A stretch of DNA of 64,000 nt from Rhodanobacter sp. (GCA_030148505.1 JASBTI010000014.1:124001-188000), one strand, 5' to 3'. Positions 30,145 through 40,164 are shown, counted from the stretch's first letter. Made by a program: numbers and translations. The notes: generated by a model from the sequence alone, not told the origin.

Positions 30145-30786
30145 TCAGACGATACCCAATTCCAGCGCTTTGAGCACGGCACGCGTGCGATCGCGCACAC
30201 CAAGCTTGGAGAGAATATTGGAAACGTGGTTTTTTACCGTGCCTTCGGCCACCTTCAGCGAGTTGGCGATCTCCTTGTTGCTGTAGCCGCCGGACAACAG
30301 ACGCAGGATCTCGGTCTCTCGCTCGGTCAGCGGATCCGGCTGCTCGAGACTGGTGAACTGGTTCTGCATCCGTGCTACACCGGCCATCAACCGCTGGGTC
30401 ACCATCGGCGCCACCAGCGAGCCGCCCCCAGCCACGGTGCGAACCGCTTCCACCAGTTGCTCCAGCGAAACATCCTTCAAGAGATAGCCCCTGGCGCCCG
30501 CCTTGAGGCCCTGCAATACCAGTTGATCGTCGTCGAAGGTCGTCAGGATGATGGTCGGCGGCAGCTCGTTGCGGGCCGACAGCGCCTGCAGTACTTCCAA
30601 TCCACTCATGTTGGGCATGCGCAGATCCAGCAGCACCACATCCGGCCTGACCCTCGGAATTTCCTGCACGGCCTGGGCACCGTCGGCGCACTCCGCCACG
30701 ACCGTGATGTCTTCCGCCAGGTCAAGCAGGGAGCGCACCCCTTGGCGCACCAGATTCTGATCGTCAACGAGACAAACGGATATCAT
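30145..30786 (-). CDS. NarL/LuxR-family response regulator
   Basis: SVCLVDDQNLVRQGVRSLL receiver; LTERETEILRLLSGGYSNKEIANSLKVAEGTVKNHVSNIL HTH. Confidence 0.93.
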   Translation of the reverse strand: MISVCLVDDQNLVRQGVRSLLDLAEDITVVAECADGAQAVQEIPRVRPDVVLLDLRMPNMSGLEVLQALSARNELPPTIILTTFDDDQLVLQGLKAGARGYLLKDVSLEQLVEAVRTVAGGGSLVAPMVTQRLMAGVARMQNQFTSLEQPDPLTERETEILRLLSGGYSNKEIANSLKVAEGTVKNHVSNILSKLGVRDRTRAVLKALELGIV

Positions 30787-30890
30787 CGAAAATCCTCAGT
30801 CAAATCCGACTCACAAAGACGACCATACCGCACACGGCGCGCCATCGCCCCGGCAGCCATCCATTCTGACAGCGTGATCGGTAAGGTCTA

Positions 30891-32189
30891 TTACGACACA
30901 TCCAAGGCAGGTGGTTCAAACCGCGTTGGCGCATGCGCCAAGGTGGCCTGCTCGCCGAGTGGCAGGCGGATGGTCAAGGCAAAGCCCTGACTCATACCCG
31001 TGTCCAGATTCAGGCTGCCGCCGAGTTCAGAGAGCCGCTCGCGCATCCCCGACAAGCCGTTGCCGGGCTCGACCCTTTCGGCGCCACGCCCGTCATCGCG
31101 TGCGTGCAGACCGACCATGCTGGCATCGGCATAGGCGAAATTGAGCCACAAATTACGCGCGCCAGCGTGTTTCACCGTATTGGTGATGATCTCCTGCGCA
31201 CAGCGCAGCAGGACCTGAGCCCGTCGCGGATCCTCCACACTGAACCGTGGTGGCATGACGACATGCACATTCAATCCCGGGACGCTGTCGGTCAGGCTGT
31301 GCAACGCCTGAGTCAGGTCGATAGCGTCGTCCTGACGCAGTTCGCTGACCGCTTCCCGCACATCGGCCAGCAGATGCCGGGCGGTGCTCTGCGCACTGCG
31401 CACATGCGCGCCGGCCGCCTCGTTGGTGAGGTGACTGGCCACCTCGAGATTCAGACTCAGTGCGGTCAGATGATGGCCAATCAAATCATGCAGGTCGCGC
31501 GCGATACGCATGCGCTCGGCGATACGGCTGGACTCGGCCAACAAAGCGCGGGTGGCCCGCAACTCGGAGTTGAGCCTTCGCAACGACTCGCGCTGCTCGG
31601 TCTGCTGGCTGGCCACGGTCGAAGTGACGAAGACCAATACCGAGATGCCCAGATAGATGCTGGCCTGCAGAAACCCGACTGCGATGCTATGGCCGTACTC
31701 CGGGAAGGTGGCGAAGATCGCCACCAGGCTGAGATGCTGCAGCACCAGCCAGAACACCCCCAACCAGAACGGCAGCAGCCACGGCAATACCACCGAGGCG
31801 ACAACCATCAGCATGGCCGACAGACCGCTATGGCTGTACCACCCAACGGCCAAGGCCGCCGCCGTCATCAAGGTCAGGCCGAGCAGCTTCAGCCCCGGGT
31901 AGCGGCGCGAACCGAGGTTGCTGGTCAGCATCCAATACATCAAGCCAAAGATCAGATAGCACAGCGTCCATAACAACAAGGAAAAGTTCGGGCGCTGCAA
32001 TTGATTCAGACGTTCAGTCGCCCAACTGGTAATCAGCGGCGTACCTACCGACAGATAGGTAAAAAAGCCTGCGTAACGAAGCAGGCGGATGTGGTTGAGA
32101 TGGGGCCAACGCATATTGCGCATGATTGGACGAATAGGCCTTGCACGCAATCGGCGGAAAGTCATGCGCCGACTCTCGCCCTCCGTCAT
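30891..32189 (-). CDS. Sensor histidine kinase (HisKA_3 type)
   Basis: Multi-TM N-terminus, RIARDLHDLIGHHLTALSLNLEVA, C-terminal HATPase; start uncertain. Confidence 0.92.
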   Translation of the reverse strand: MTEGESRRMTFRRLRARPIRPIMRNMRWPHLNHIRLLRYAGFFTYLSVGTPLITSWATERLNQLQRPNFSLLLWTLCYLIFGLMYWMLTSNLGSRRYPGLKLLGLTLMTAAALAVGWYSHSGLSAMLMVVASVVLPWLLPFWLGVFWLVLQHLSLVAIFATFPEYGHSIAVGFLQASIYLGISVLVFVTSTVASQQTEQRESLRRLNSELRATRALLAESSRIAERMRIARDLHDLIGHHLTALSLNLEVASHLTNEAAGAHVRSAQSTARHLLADVREAVSELRQDDAIDLTQALHSLTDSVPGLNVHVVMPPRFSVEDPRRAQVLLRCAQEIITNTVKHAGARNLWLNFAYADASMVGLHARDDGRGAERVEPGNGLSGMRERLSELGGSLNLDTGMSQGFALTIRLPLGEQATLAHAPTRFEPPALDVS

Positions 32190-32329
32190 CCGGCTTTACA
32201 AAGCCTTTACGGTAACCGGTCTCGCGTCCCGCACCGCTGTACAGCCCGGGGCCACATGCCATAATGGAGCATCGCCTGAGGCCCGATGACTTGAAGCCTC
32301 TCCTCGAACCCATCATTGCGGAGCAACGC

Positions 32330-32950
32330 ATGGCCCTTGCCATCCGCGACGTGCGCGAGCACGACCTGGATGCCGTACTGGCACTCAACAACACCGCCGG
32401 TCGGTCCATCCTCGTCCTCGACGCTGACAGGTTGTACTACTTCTACCAGCACGCCGACTACTTCCGGGTCGCCGAGATCGACGGTCAGCTGGCCGGGTTC
32501 CTGATTGCCCTGCGCGAGGGCGGTCTCTATGAGAGCCTCAATTACCGCTGGTTTTCCGAGCACTACCCTCAGTTCCTCTACATCGACCGCATCGTGATTG
32601 CCAACGCCTACCGTCGACACGGCCTGGGACGCATCTTCTACAGCGATGCCCAAAGCTATGCCGAAGTACGCGTACCCTTGCTCACCTGCGAAGTATTTCT
32701 GGAACCGCGCAACGACATCGTGGTGTTGTTCCATGGCACCTATGGCTTTCAGGAAGTCGACCAACAGCGGATGGGCGAAAATGGCCCGCAGGTCAGCCTG
32801 CTGGCCAAGGACCTGCCCAGCTATGCTTACGTCCGCGATACCTGGCTCGAAAAAGGCGGATTGCCGGACGTCCCCTGGCTGGCCGAACGTGATCGCCCCG
32901 GACAAACCGATGCCGCGCCGCAGCATTGCACCGGAGAACAACACCCATGA
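32330..32950 (+). CDS. GNAT family N-acetyltransferase
   Basis: IDRIVIANAYRRHGLGRIFY acetyl-CoA motif; start chosen at MALAIRD with GGAG upstream. Confidence 0.85.
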   Translation: MALAIRDVREHDLDAVLALNNTAGRSILVLDADRLYYFYQHADYFRVAEIDGQLAGFLIALREGGLYESLNYRWFSEHYPQFLYIDRIVIANAYRRHGLGRIFYSDAQSYAEVRVPLLTCEVFLEPRNDIVVLFHGTYGFQEVDQQRMGENGPQVSLLAKDLPSYAYVRDTWLEKGGLPDVPWLAERDRPGQTDAAPQHCTGEQHP

Positions 32951-33714
32951 GCGCGAAAGTGGAGACTGTCGACTCCTGCGACCTGCGTTTCGGCCAAGTA
33001 GGCATTGCCTGCGTGCGCATCCGTCGGGTGGACGCCGCGGCGCTTTGCACCGAACTGGAGCGGCGCGTACAGGCCGCCCCACAACTGTTTTCCCGTGCTG
33101 CGGTGGTGCTCGACCTGAGCCACCTGCTCAGCCTGCCCGACGATGGCACAGTCGACGCCCTGCTCGAAGCGGTACGCAGCGCTGGCATGCTGCCCGTTGG
33201 CCTGGCTTACGGCACCAGCGAGACCCAAGCGCTTGCCGAGCGCATGGGGCTGCCGCTGATTGCCAAGTTCCGCGCCGCCTATGAACCGGCCGGAGGTAAC
33301 GCACCGACAGCAGTAGAAACGGCGGTAGTCCGGCGCGACCCTGCCCCCGCGGAACCGATCCATGCGGCGGCGTCCCTCGGCCAGACCCAGACCGCCCAGC
33401 ACCACGCTGCTTCGGTGCGCTCGGGTCAGCAGATCTATGCCCGCGACCGCGACCTGATTGTCACCGGGGCCATCGCCAATGGCGCCGAAGTGATCGCTGA
33501 CGGCAACATCCACATCTATGGCAGCTTGCGCGGCCGGGCCATGGCTGGCGCCCAGGGTGACGAAAATGCCCGTATCTTCGTGTCCGACTTCCGCGCCGAA
33601 CTGGTCGCCATTGCCGGTCACTATCGGGTATTTGAACAGATTCCTGACAATCTCGAAGGCCAGTCCGTGCAATGCTGGCTTGAAGGCGAAAAGCTGTTGA
33701 TCGCCAAGCTGTAA
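32947..33714 (+). CDS. minC: Septum site-determining protein MinC
   Basis: C-terminal VRSGQQIYARDRDLIVTGAIANGAEVIADGNIHIYGSLRGRAMAGAQGD; followed by minD and minE. Confidence 0.95.
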   Translation: MSAKVETVDSCDLRFGQVGIACVRIRRVDAAALCTELERRVQAAPQLFSRAAVVLDLSHLLSLPDDGTVDALLEAVRSAGMLPVGLAYGTSETQALAERMGLPLIAKFRAAYEPAGGNAPTAVETAVVRRDPAPAEPIHAAASLGQTQTAQHHAASVRSGQQIYARDRDLIVTGAIANGAEVIADGNIHIYGSLRGRAMAGAQGDENARIFVSDFRAELVAIAGHYRVFEQIPDNLEGQSVQCWLEGEKLLIAKL

Positions 33715-33748
33715 TCACCTACAACAAGAACGATATGGAGATGGGCCC

Positions 33749-34564
33749 TTGACTGCTGAGATTATCGTTGTCACCTCGGGCAAAGGCGGCGTCGGCAAGA
33801 CGACGACCAGTGCCTCGCTCGCCACTGGCCTGGCCATGGCCGGCAAGAAAGTCGCCGTGATCGATTTCGACGTCGGCCTGCGCAACCTCGATCTGATCAT
33901 GGGTTGCGAACGGCGCGTGGTCTACGACTTCATCAATGTCGTGCATGGCGAAGCCACGCTGAAACAGTCGCTGATCAAGGACAAGCGACACGACAATCTG
34001 TATGTGCTCGCGGCCAGCCAGACCCGCGATAAGGACGCACTGACCCAAGAAGGTGTCGAGAAGGTGCTCGATGGCCTTTCCGAGGACGGCTTCGACTACG
34101 TCGTGTGCGACTCGCCCGCCGGTATCGAGAAAGGCGCCCACCTGGCGATGTATTTCGCCGACCATGCGGTGGTGGTAGTCAATCCCGAAGTGTCGTCGGT
34201 ACGTGATTCCGATCGCATCCTAGGCTTGCTGGCCAGCAAGACCCGCCGCGCCGAACGCGGAGAGGGTGCCATCACCCAGCATCTGCTGCTGACCCGGTAC
34301 AACCCTGCGCGGGTGGCGATCGGCGAGATGCTCAGCGTCAAAGATGTGGAGGAAATCCTCGGCATCAGCGTGGTCGGTGTAATTCCCGAATCGGAAAACG
34401 TGTTGACCGCCTCCAACAACGGCATCCCGGTAATCGTCGACGTCAATTCGATGGCAGGCCAGGCCTACAGCGATACGGTGGCCCGCATCCTCGGCGAAGA
34501 GCGACCGTTGCGCTTCATCGATGTGCCCAAGAAGGGCTTTCTCCAGCGCGTCTTCGGAGGTTGA
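33749..34564 (+). CDS. minD: Septum site-determining ATPase MinD (TTG start)
   Basis: IIVVTSGKGGVGKTTTSASLATGLA deviant Walker A, C-terminal amphipathic KKGFLQRVFGG. Confidence 0.97.
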   Translation: MTAEIIVVTSGKGGVGKTTTSASLATGLAMAGKKVAVIDFDVGLRNLDLIMGCERRVVYDFINVVHGEATLKQSLIKDKRHDNLYVLAASQTRDKDALTQEGVEKVLDGLSEDGFDYVVCDSPAGIEKGAHLAMYFADHAVVVVNPEVSSVRDSDRILGLLASKTRRAERGEGAITQHLLLTRYNPARVAIGEMLSVKDVEEILGISVVGVIPESENVLTASNNGIPVIVDVNSMAGQAYSDTVARILGEERPLRFIDVPKKGFLQRVFGG

Positions 34565-34569
34565 TCACG

Positions 34570-34860
34570 ATGGGCATTCTGGATTTCCTCAAGCGCAAGC
34601 CGGAACCAACCGCCACCGTGGCACGCGAACGCCTGCGCATCATCGTGGCACAGGAACGCTCTACTCGTGGCGCCCCCGATTATCTGCCGATGATGCGTAA
34701 CGAATTGCTCGAAGTAATCAAGAAATACGTTCACGTCGACATCGAGGCGATCAACATCAACCTCGAGCGCGACAGCGGGCACGAGATCCTGGAGCTCTCG
34801 GTGACCTTGCCGGATGGCAAAAGTCCCGACAAGGCCGGAAGCGACGCAAAAGCCGGGTAG
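34570..34860 (+). CDS. minE: Cell division topological specificity factor MinE
   Basis: MGILDFLKRK...ATVARERLRIIVAQERSTRGAPDYLPMMRNELLEVIKKYV. Confidence 0.96.
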   Translation: MGILDFLKRKPEPTATVARERLRIIVAQERSTRGAPDYLPMMRNELLEVIKKYVHVDIEAININLERDSGHEILELSVTLPDGKSPDKAGSDAKAG

Positions 34861-34917
34861 TCGCGAACTGCCGCCCGTTTCGACACTTCCACTCCTCACT
34901 GCGCTCGCGATCAGCCC

Positions 34918-35556
34918 ATGCTTTACAGCGATACTCCCCTTCCCCGATCAGGATCAGCTGACCCGCTCAAGCCGGTGATGCGGCTGGGTGAGCTCGGCTT
35001 CGAGGTCGCGGCGGCGCTGCTGGGACCGTACGGCCTGCATCTGCACCGGGTGGATGATGGCGAGCCGATACCCGGCAGTTTCTGGGGGGACGCGGAGGCT
35101 GGCATCATCGGTTCCGACGTCTATGCACGCATGGACACGCCTGTTCATTCGCTTCTTCACGAGGCCAGCCACCTGATTGTGCTGCCGCCAGAACAGCGCA
35201 GCATGATACATACCGATGCCACGGATTCGATCGAGGAAGAAGACGCCGCGTGCTATCTGCAGATCGTGCTGGCCGATCAGCTCGCCGGAGTCGGCCAGAC
35301 CCGGCTGATGGACGACATGGATGCCTGGGGCTATACCTTCCGGCTCGGTTCGTGTCGGGCCTGGTTTGAAGGCGATGCGGGCGACGCACGCCGCTGGCTG
35401 ATCGATCGCCAGCTGCTGACCACGGACGGCCAGTGGTTGCCGCCACAGCGGCCGCCAAGCGATGACGTGCCGTCCCATTCGGGCCCCGGCGATATCCGTG
35501 CCGCTCCCACCTCGACAGGATCTTCGTGTCACCACTCGACTTTCAGGCCGGCATGA
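34918..35556 (+). CDS. Uncharacterised protein with HExxH-type motif (HEASH)
   Basis: VHSLLHEASHLIVLPPEQR; ORF coupled by ATGA to the following glycosyltransferase. Confidence 0.7.
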   Translation: MLYSDTPLPRSGSADPLKPVMRLGELGFEVAAALLGPYGLHLHRVDDGEPIPGSFWGDAEAGIIGSDVYARMDTPVHSLLHEASHLIVLPPEQRSMIHTDATDSIEEEDAACYLQIVLADQLAGVGQTRLMDDMDAWGYTFRLGSCRAWFEGDAGDARRWLIDRQLLTTDGQWLPPQRPPSDDVPSHSGPGDIRAAPTSTGSSCHHSTFRPA

Positions 35557-36677
35557 CCCATAGCTTCCGCCGCCGTATAGCACGCCGTCTGATGCGCCTG
35601 CTGTTCGGTACCCCGGCCATGCCCAGTAATCAGCCGTTGCCGTCCGTCGGCGTACATCGCATCTTGATCTGCCATGTCAGCCACGCCCTGGGCAATGCAC
35701 TGCTGCTTACCCCGCTGCTTCAGGAACTGGAAGCCACCTGGCCCGGCGCGGAGATCGACATCATCACGCGCAGTCAGGTCGGTCGGGTCCTGTATGGTCA
35801 CTATGCAGGCGTGAACCGGGTTTTCCAGCTACCGTCACATGGCGTGGGCCACCCACGACAATGGTTGCGTGGACTGCGTGGCATGCGCGCATCGCATTAC
35901 GACTTGGCGATCGATCCCGACCCACAGTCGCAAACCGGGCGCCTGCTGCTGTTGATGGCCAAGGCCTCCTATACGCTCGGCTTCAGCGGCCCAAAGAAAA
36001 GTGGCAGCGTGACTCACGCCATCGCCTTGCCCGAAACGGTTCGCAACAAAGGCCAGCTTCCGGTATTCCTGCTGCGCAACGCCTTGCAGCAAACGCCAGC
36101 CTCACGCGTCTTCCCTGCGCCGGACATCCGCCTCGATACAAACGAACTGCGCCGAGGCAGGCAGACCCTGGATCGTGTGCTGCAAGTTTCCGACGCCATC
36201 CCCGATCGACGACGGACAGTCGGGGTCTTTGCCAATGCGACCGGCCCGAAGCAACGCAATCGGGCGTGGTGGCTGCCGTTGCTCGATCGCCTCCAGTCCA
36301 GGATGCCGGACTGCCAGCTGGTGGAGATCGTGCCGATGTTTGGTCGCTCCCTGCTGGACTCGCGTTACCCGACCTACTACTCCAGCGACCTGCGCAAACT
36401 TGGCGGCGTACTGGCCAGCCTCGATGCCTACTTCAGCCTCGACTGCGGGATCATGCACCTTGCCTGCGCCTCGCGCGTGCCCACGCTGGGCATCTTCACC
36501 ACGCCGCTGGCCGACGAGTGGGGACCGTACGGGCCGGGCAACCACGCGGTGCAGGCCATCGATCTGACGCCGGTGCAGATCGCCGAGCAGATCGCCAACT
36601 TGCTGCAAACGGCGCCTGACCAGGGCCAGCAACACACCTCCACGACGGCTCGGACACCCCGGCAGGACGAGACGTGA
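35553..36677 (+). CDS. Glycosyltransferase family 9 (heptosyltransferase-like)
   Basis: ILICHVSHALGNALLLTPLLQELEATWPGAEIDI, C-terminal SLDCGIMHLACASRVPTLGIF. Confidence 0.88.
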   Translation: MTHSFRRRIARRLMRLLFGTPAMPSNQPLPSVGVHRILICHVSHALGNALLLTPLLQELEATWPGAEIDIITRSQVGRVLYGHYAGVNRVFQLPSHGVGHPRQWLRGLRGMRASHYDLAIDPDPQSQTGRLLLLMAKASYTLGFSGPKKSGSVTHAIALPETVRNKGQLPVFLLRNALQQTPASRVFPAPDIRLDTNELRRGRQTLDRVLQVSDAIPDRRRTVGVFANATGPKQRNRAWWLPLLDRLQSRMPDCQLVEIVPMFGRSLLDSRYPTYYSSDLRKLGGVLASLDAYFSLDCGIMHLACASRVPTLGIFTTPLADEWGPYGPGNHAVQAIDLTPVQIAEQIANLLQTAPDQGQQHTSTTARTPRQDET

Positions 36678-36683
36678 ATGCCG

Positions 36684-37952
36684 TCAATGCGGCTCGGCGA
36701 TCTCCGCCTGAATCACCACCCCGGGGTCCCGATTGGCCAACGATTGCTCCAGCGGCCGCCGGGTGACCGTGCCATACCACCACCAGGACAGCGCACCGAT
36801 GCCGGTCAGGCCCGTCGCACCAAGCGCCAATGACCACATGTGAGCCGACAACAGCGGCGACAGCACACCGGCGACGGCGCTGCAGAGCAGCAAGCTGGCG
36901 AATGCCTGCACCGAGGAAATGCCACCACGCTGCTTCGGAAAACGGTCCAGCAGTAGCAAGGTCAGGGTGGGAAATGCCAGTTGAACACCGACTGCCTGCA
37001 AGATCAGTGGCAGCATCGACCAGGGCAGTCGTGGCACCGGAAGCAGTAGCGCCAGGGTCAGATGCAGGCCACAAGCCAGCAACATCGATGCGTACCCGAC
37101 CGTCACGGTCAACCCGACGCCAGCCCGTCCAGCCATCCGTCCAGACAACCAGGCCCCTACAAGCAGTCCGATCACCACCGGTATGAACAGCCACGGGAAA
37201 CCGTCGGCCGACAGGTGCAACAAGTTACGCACGATGTGAGGTGCCGATGCCATGTAGATGAACAGGCCGGCAAAGTTCACCGAACTTGAAATCAGCAAGG
37301 GCCAGAACACGCGGTCGCGACCAAACGAGGCATAGCTGGCCAGCAAGGTGCGCGGTGCGAACACCGTGCGTCGCGCGTGCGGATGGGTTTCCTCCAGTAG
37401 CAGCCACAAAGCCACTGACAGCAGTACGGTAAATCCGGCCAGCACCCAGAAGATGCCGTGCCAGCCACTGAAGGACAGCAGCCACGCGCCGACCATCGGA
37501 GCTATCACCGGGGCCACGCCAAAAATCATCATCACCCGCGCCATCAGTTGCTGCGCGGCAGCACCCTCCAGGCTGTCGCGGATCAGCGCCCGTCCGACCA
37601 CCAGTCCTGCACCGGCGCAGATCCCTTGCAAGCCCCGACATATCAGTAGCATGGTGAACGATGTCGACATCGCCGCCGCCATCGAGGCCATCGCATACAC
37701 CAGCATGCCGGTGACGATCACCGGTTTGCGACCGATCGCATCGGAGATCGCACCGTGGAACAGGCTCATCACGGCATAGGTGACCAGGTACACGCTGATC
37801 AGCTGCTGCAGCGCCGTATCATCGACGCCGAAGCGCGCGCCGATCAGCGGAAACGAGGGAAACACCGCGTCAATCGAAAACGGGCCGATCATCGACAGAG
37901 CGGCCAGCAGCCACGGCAGGCTGCGCCGAACGGTGCGGTGGCTGGGAGTCAT
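36684..37952 (-). CDS. Bcr/CflA family MFS drug efflux transporter
   Basis: 12-TM pattern; FHGAISDAIGRKPVIVTGMLVYAM; RGLQGICAGAGLVVGRALIRD. Confidence 0.9.
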   Translation of the reverse strand: MTPSHRTVRRSLPWLLAALSMIGPFSIDAVFPSFPLIGARFGVDDTALQQLISVYLVTYAVMSLFHGAISDAIGRKPVIVTGMLVYAMASMAAAMSTSFTMLLICRGLQGICAGAGLVVGRALIRDSLEGAAAQQLMARVMMIFGVAPVIAPMVGAWLLSFSGWHGIFWVLAGFTVLLSVALWLLLEETHPHARRTVFAPRTLLASYASFGRDRVFWPLLISSSVNFAGLFIYMASAPHIVRNLLHLSADGFPWLFIPVVIGLLVGAWLSGRMAGRAGVGLTVTVGYASMLLACGLHLTLALLLPVPRLPWSMLPLILQAVGVQLAFPTLTLLLLDRFPKQRGGISSVQAFASLLLCSAVAGVLSPLLSAHMWSLALGATGLTGIGALSWWWYGTVTRRPLEQSLANRDPGVVIQAEIAEPH

Positions 37953-38081
37953 CGCAAGAATCAATAGGCAAGGGCGACCCGAGTATAGGTCACCCGACGT
38001 CGCCGGTTGCGAAGAAAGCCCCGGATCGTATTCGATGCCACTTGACCACCCACCGGGCTGATCGACTACGATGGCCACCTA

Positions 38082-38177
38082 GGAGATGGCATGCCTCCGG
38101 TTGCGTGAATCGCTTGCGGTACTCGCGCGACAAACCGCTTCTCGTGCAACCCGCGTTGAAGTTGATGATGCCTGCAC
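38082..38177 (+). ncRNA. Fluoride riboswitch (crcB motif)
   Basis: GGAGATGGCATGCCTCC...CAAACCGC...GTTGATGATGCCTGCAC, with candidate pseudoknot GGCAT(38088-38092)/ATGCC(38168-38172); directly upstream of crcB. Confidence 0.85.
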
Positions 38178-38252
38178 CCCCGGCTCCCGGCGGCGCAGGT
38201 GTGCCTGCCACCGTGGTAGCCGGACATTCTGCAACGCTCAGGAGACGCGCTC

Positions 38253-38639
38253 GTGGGATTTACCGGATTTATTGCCATCGGCCTCGGCGGCGCCATCGGC
38301 TGCTGGCTGCGCTGGGGATTGGGCGTCTTGTTCAACCCGATCTTCCCCACCCTGCCCTTGGGCACGCTGGCCGCCAACCTTACCGGTGGCTTGCTGATGG
38401 GCTTTGCCTTGGGCTTGTTTCGGCACTTCCAGGCGGTATCGCCGGAGCTGCAGCTGTTTGTGATGACGGGTTTTCTCGGTGGCCTGACCACGTTCTCGAC
38501 CTTCTCGGCCGAAGCCAGCACGCTGCTGCTGCGCCAGCAATACCTGTGGTTCAGCGGGCACGTCCTGGTGCATGTTACCGGCTCGCTGGCAATGACCGTG
38601 CTCGGCCTGACCGTTACCCGCAGCCTGCTGCGCCATTGA
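38253..38639 (+). CDS. crcB: Fluoride exporter CrcB/Fluc (GTG start)
   Basis: GLGGAIGCWLRWGLG, PLGTLAANLTGGLLMG, TGFLGGLTTFSTFSAEA. Confidence 0.96.
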   Translation: MGFTGFIAIGLGGAIGCWLRWGLGVLFNPIFPTLPLGTLAANLTGGLLMGFALGLFRHFQAVSPELQLFVMTGFLGGLTTFSTFSAEASTLLLRQQYLWFSGHVLVHVTGSLAMTVLGLTVTRSLLRH

Positions 38640-38652
38640 TCCGGAGAACCTC

Positions 38653-38991
38653 ATGAAACAGGAAACCCCTACCGCGGGCGTGCATTTGTATTTCTACTGC
38701 CACGCACGTGCCCGGCATGCGGGCGTGCTGGTCTCCGAATGGCTGCTTGAGCTGGCCAAGCGGCATGCGCTGGGCGGCGGCTCGGTATTCCGCGCGATTG
38801 CGGGATTCGGTCGCCATGGCGTGCTGCATGAGGAGCAGTTCTTCGAGCTCGCCGACGACCTTCCGGTCAAGGTGGAGTTCCTGCTGCGCGAAGATCAGGC
38901 CGAGGCCCTGCTGCAACTGGTGCGCGACGACGGTGTCGACATTGTGTATGCACGCTCCCCGGCAAGCTTTGCGGTGCTGGGCAAACCGTGA
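38653..38991 (+). CDS. DUF190 family protein
   Basis: VHLYFYCHARARHAGVLVSEWLLELAKRHALGGGSVFRAIAGFGRHGVLH. Confidence 0.88.
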   Translation: MKQETPTAGVHLYFYCHARARHAGVLVSEWLLELAKRHALGGGSVFRAIAGFGRHGVLHEEQFFELADDLPVKVEFLLREDQAEALLQLVRDDGVDIVYARSPASFAVLGKP

Positions 38992-39048
38992 CCCCCGATC
39001 ACTACCGCTCGGTCCGGGAGACGCTCATTTAACCGACGAGGACACGCG

Positions 39049-40164
39049 ATGAGTCAGACCCTCAAGGAACGTGCCGGCGAACTGCTGCAGCATGCTGGCA
39101 TCCACATCAACGGTTACGCGCCGATCGACTTGCGCGTGCATGATGAAAGGCTTTATCCGCGTGTCTTCGCCCACGGCTCGCTCGGCTTGGGCGAAGCCTA
39201 TATGGACGGCTGGTGGGACGCCGATGACCTGGCAGGATTGTGCACCCGCCTGCTGACCGCCGGGCTCGATCAGGAGCTGAAAACCCTCGACACCTTGCTC
39301 GCCCACCTGAAGGCCCGTTTCGTCAACTTGCAGCGTGGTGAGCACGCCTTCAAGGTGGCGAAAGTACATTACGATCTGGGTAACGACCTGTTCCGCGCCA
39401 TGCTTGGCAAACGACTGGTCTATTCGTGCGGCTACTGGGCCACCGCCGATAACCTCGATGACGCCCAGGCGGCCAAGCTCGACCTGGTCTGCCGCAAGCT
39501 GCAACTGAAACCCGGTCAACGGATACTCGACATCGGCTGTGGCTGGGGCGAGGCACTGAAATACGCGGCGGAACACTATGGCGTCGAAGGCGTCGGCGTG
39601 ACCGTCTCGCGGGAACAGGCCGACTACGCCCGCGAACTATGCGCCGGGCTGCCGATCGAGATCCGGCTGCAGGACTACCGCGAACTCGACGAACGCTTCG
39701 ACGCGGTGTATTCGATCGGTATGTTTGAGCACGTCGGCGGCAAGAACTACCGTACCTATTTCGAAACCGTGCGACGCTGCCTCAAAGAGGAGGGACTGTC
39801 GGTCCTGCATTCCATTGGCAGCAACAGCGCCCCGGCGCAGCCCGATCCGTGGATCGAAAAATACATCTTTCCAAACTCGATGATCCCCGCCGCCAGCCAG
39901 GTGACAGCGGCACTGGAGGATCTGTTCGTAATCGAGGACTGGCACAACTTCGGCGCCGACTACGATCGCACGCTGATCGCCTGGCAGGCCAATATCGACG
40001 CGGCCTGGGCAAGCCTTCCGGCAAGCTACAACGAACGCTTCAAGCGCATGTGGCGTTACTACCTCGCGGTCTCCGCCGGCGTGTTCCGCAGCCGCCGCGA
40101 CCAGCTATGGCAGCTGGTGCTGAGTCCGCACGGTGTCGTCGGCGGCTATCGCGCACCGCGTTGA
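39049..40164 (+). CDS. cfa: Cyclopropane-fatty-acyl-phospholipid synthase
   Basis: HYDLGNDLFRAMLGKRLVYSCGYW, ILDIGCGWGEALKYAAEHYGVEGVGVTVS. Confidence 0.95.
   Translation: MSQTLKERAGELLQHAGIHINGYAPIDLRVHDERLYPRVFAHGSLGLGEAYMDGWWDADDLAGLCTRLLTAGLDQELKTLDTLLAHLKARFVNLQRGEHAFKVAKVHYDLGNDLFRAMLGKRLVYSCGYWATADNLDDAQAAKLDLVCRKLQLKPGQRILDIGCGWGEALKYAAEHYGVEGVGVTVSREQADYARELCAGLPIEIRLQDYRELDERFDAVYSIGMFEHVGGKNYRTYFETVRRCLKEEGLSVLHSIGSNSAPAQPDPWIEKYIFPNSMIPAASQVTAALEDLFVIEDWHNFGADYDRTLIAWQANIDAAWASLPASYNERFKRMWRYYLAVSAGVFRSRRDQLWQLVLSPHGVVGGYRAPR

Noticed and set aside
29146-30990. 614-aa plus-strand ORF
   Set aside because: Antisense to the SRPBCC protein and response regulator; spurious
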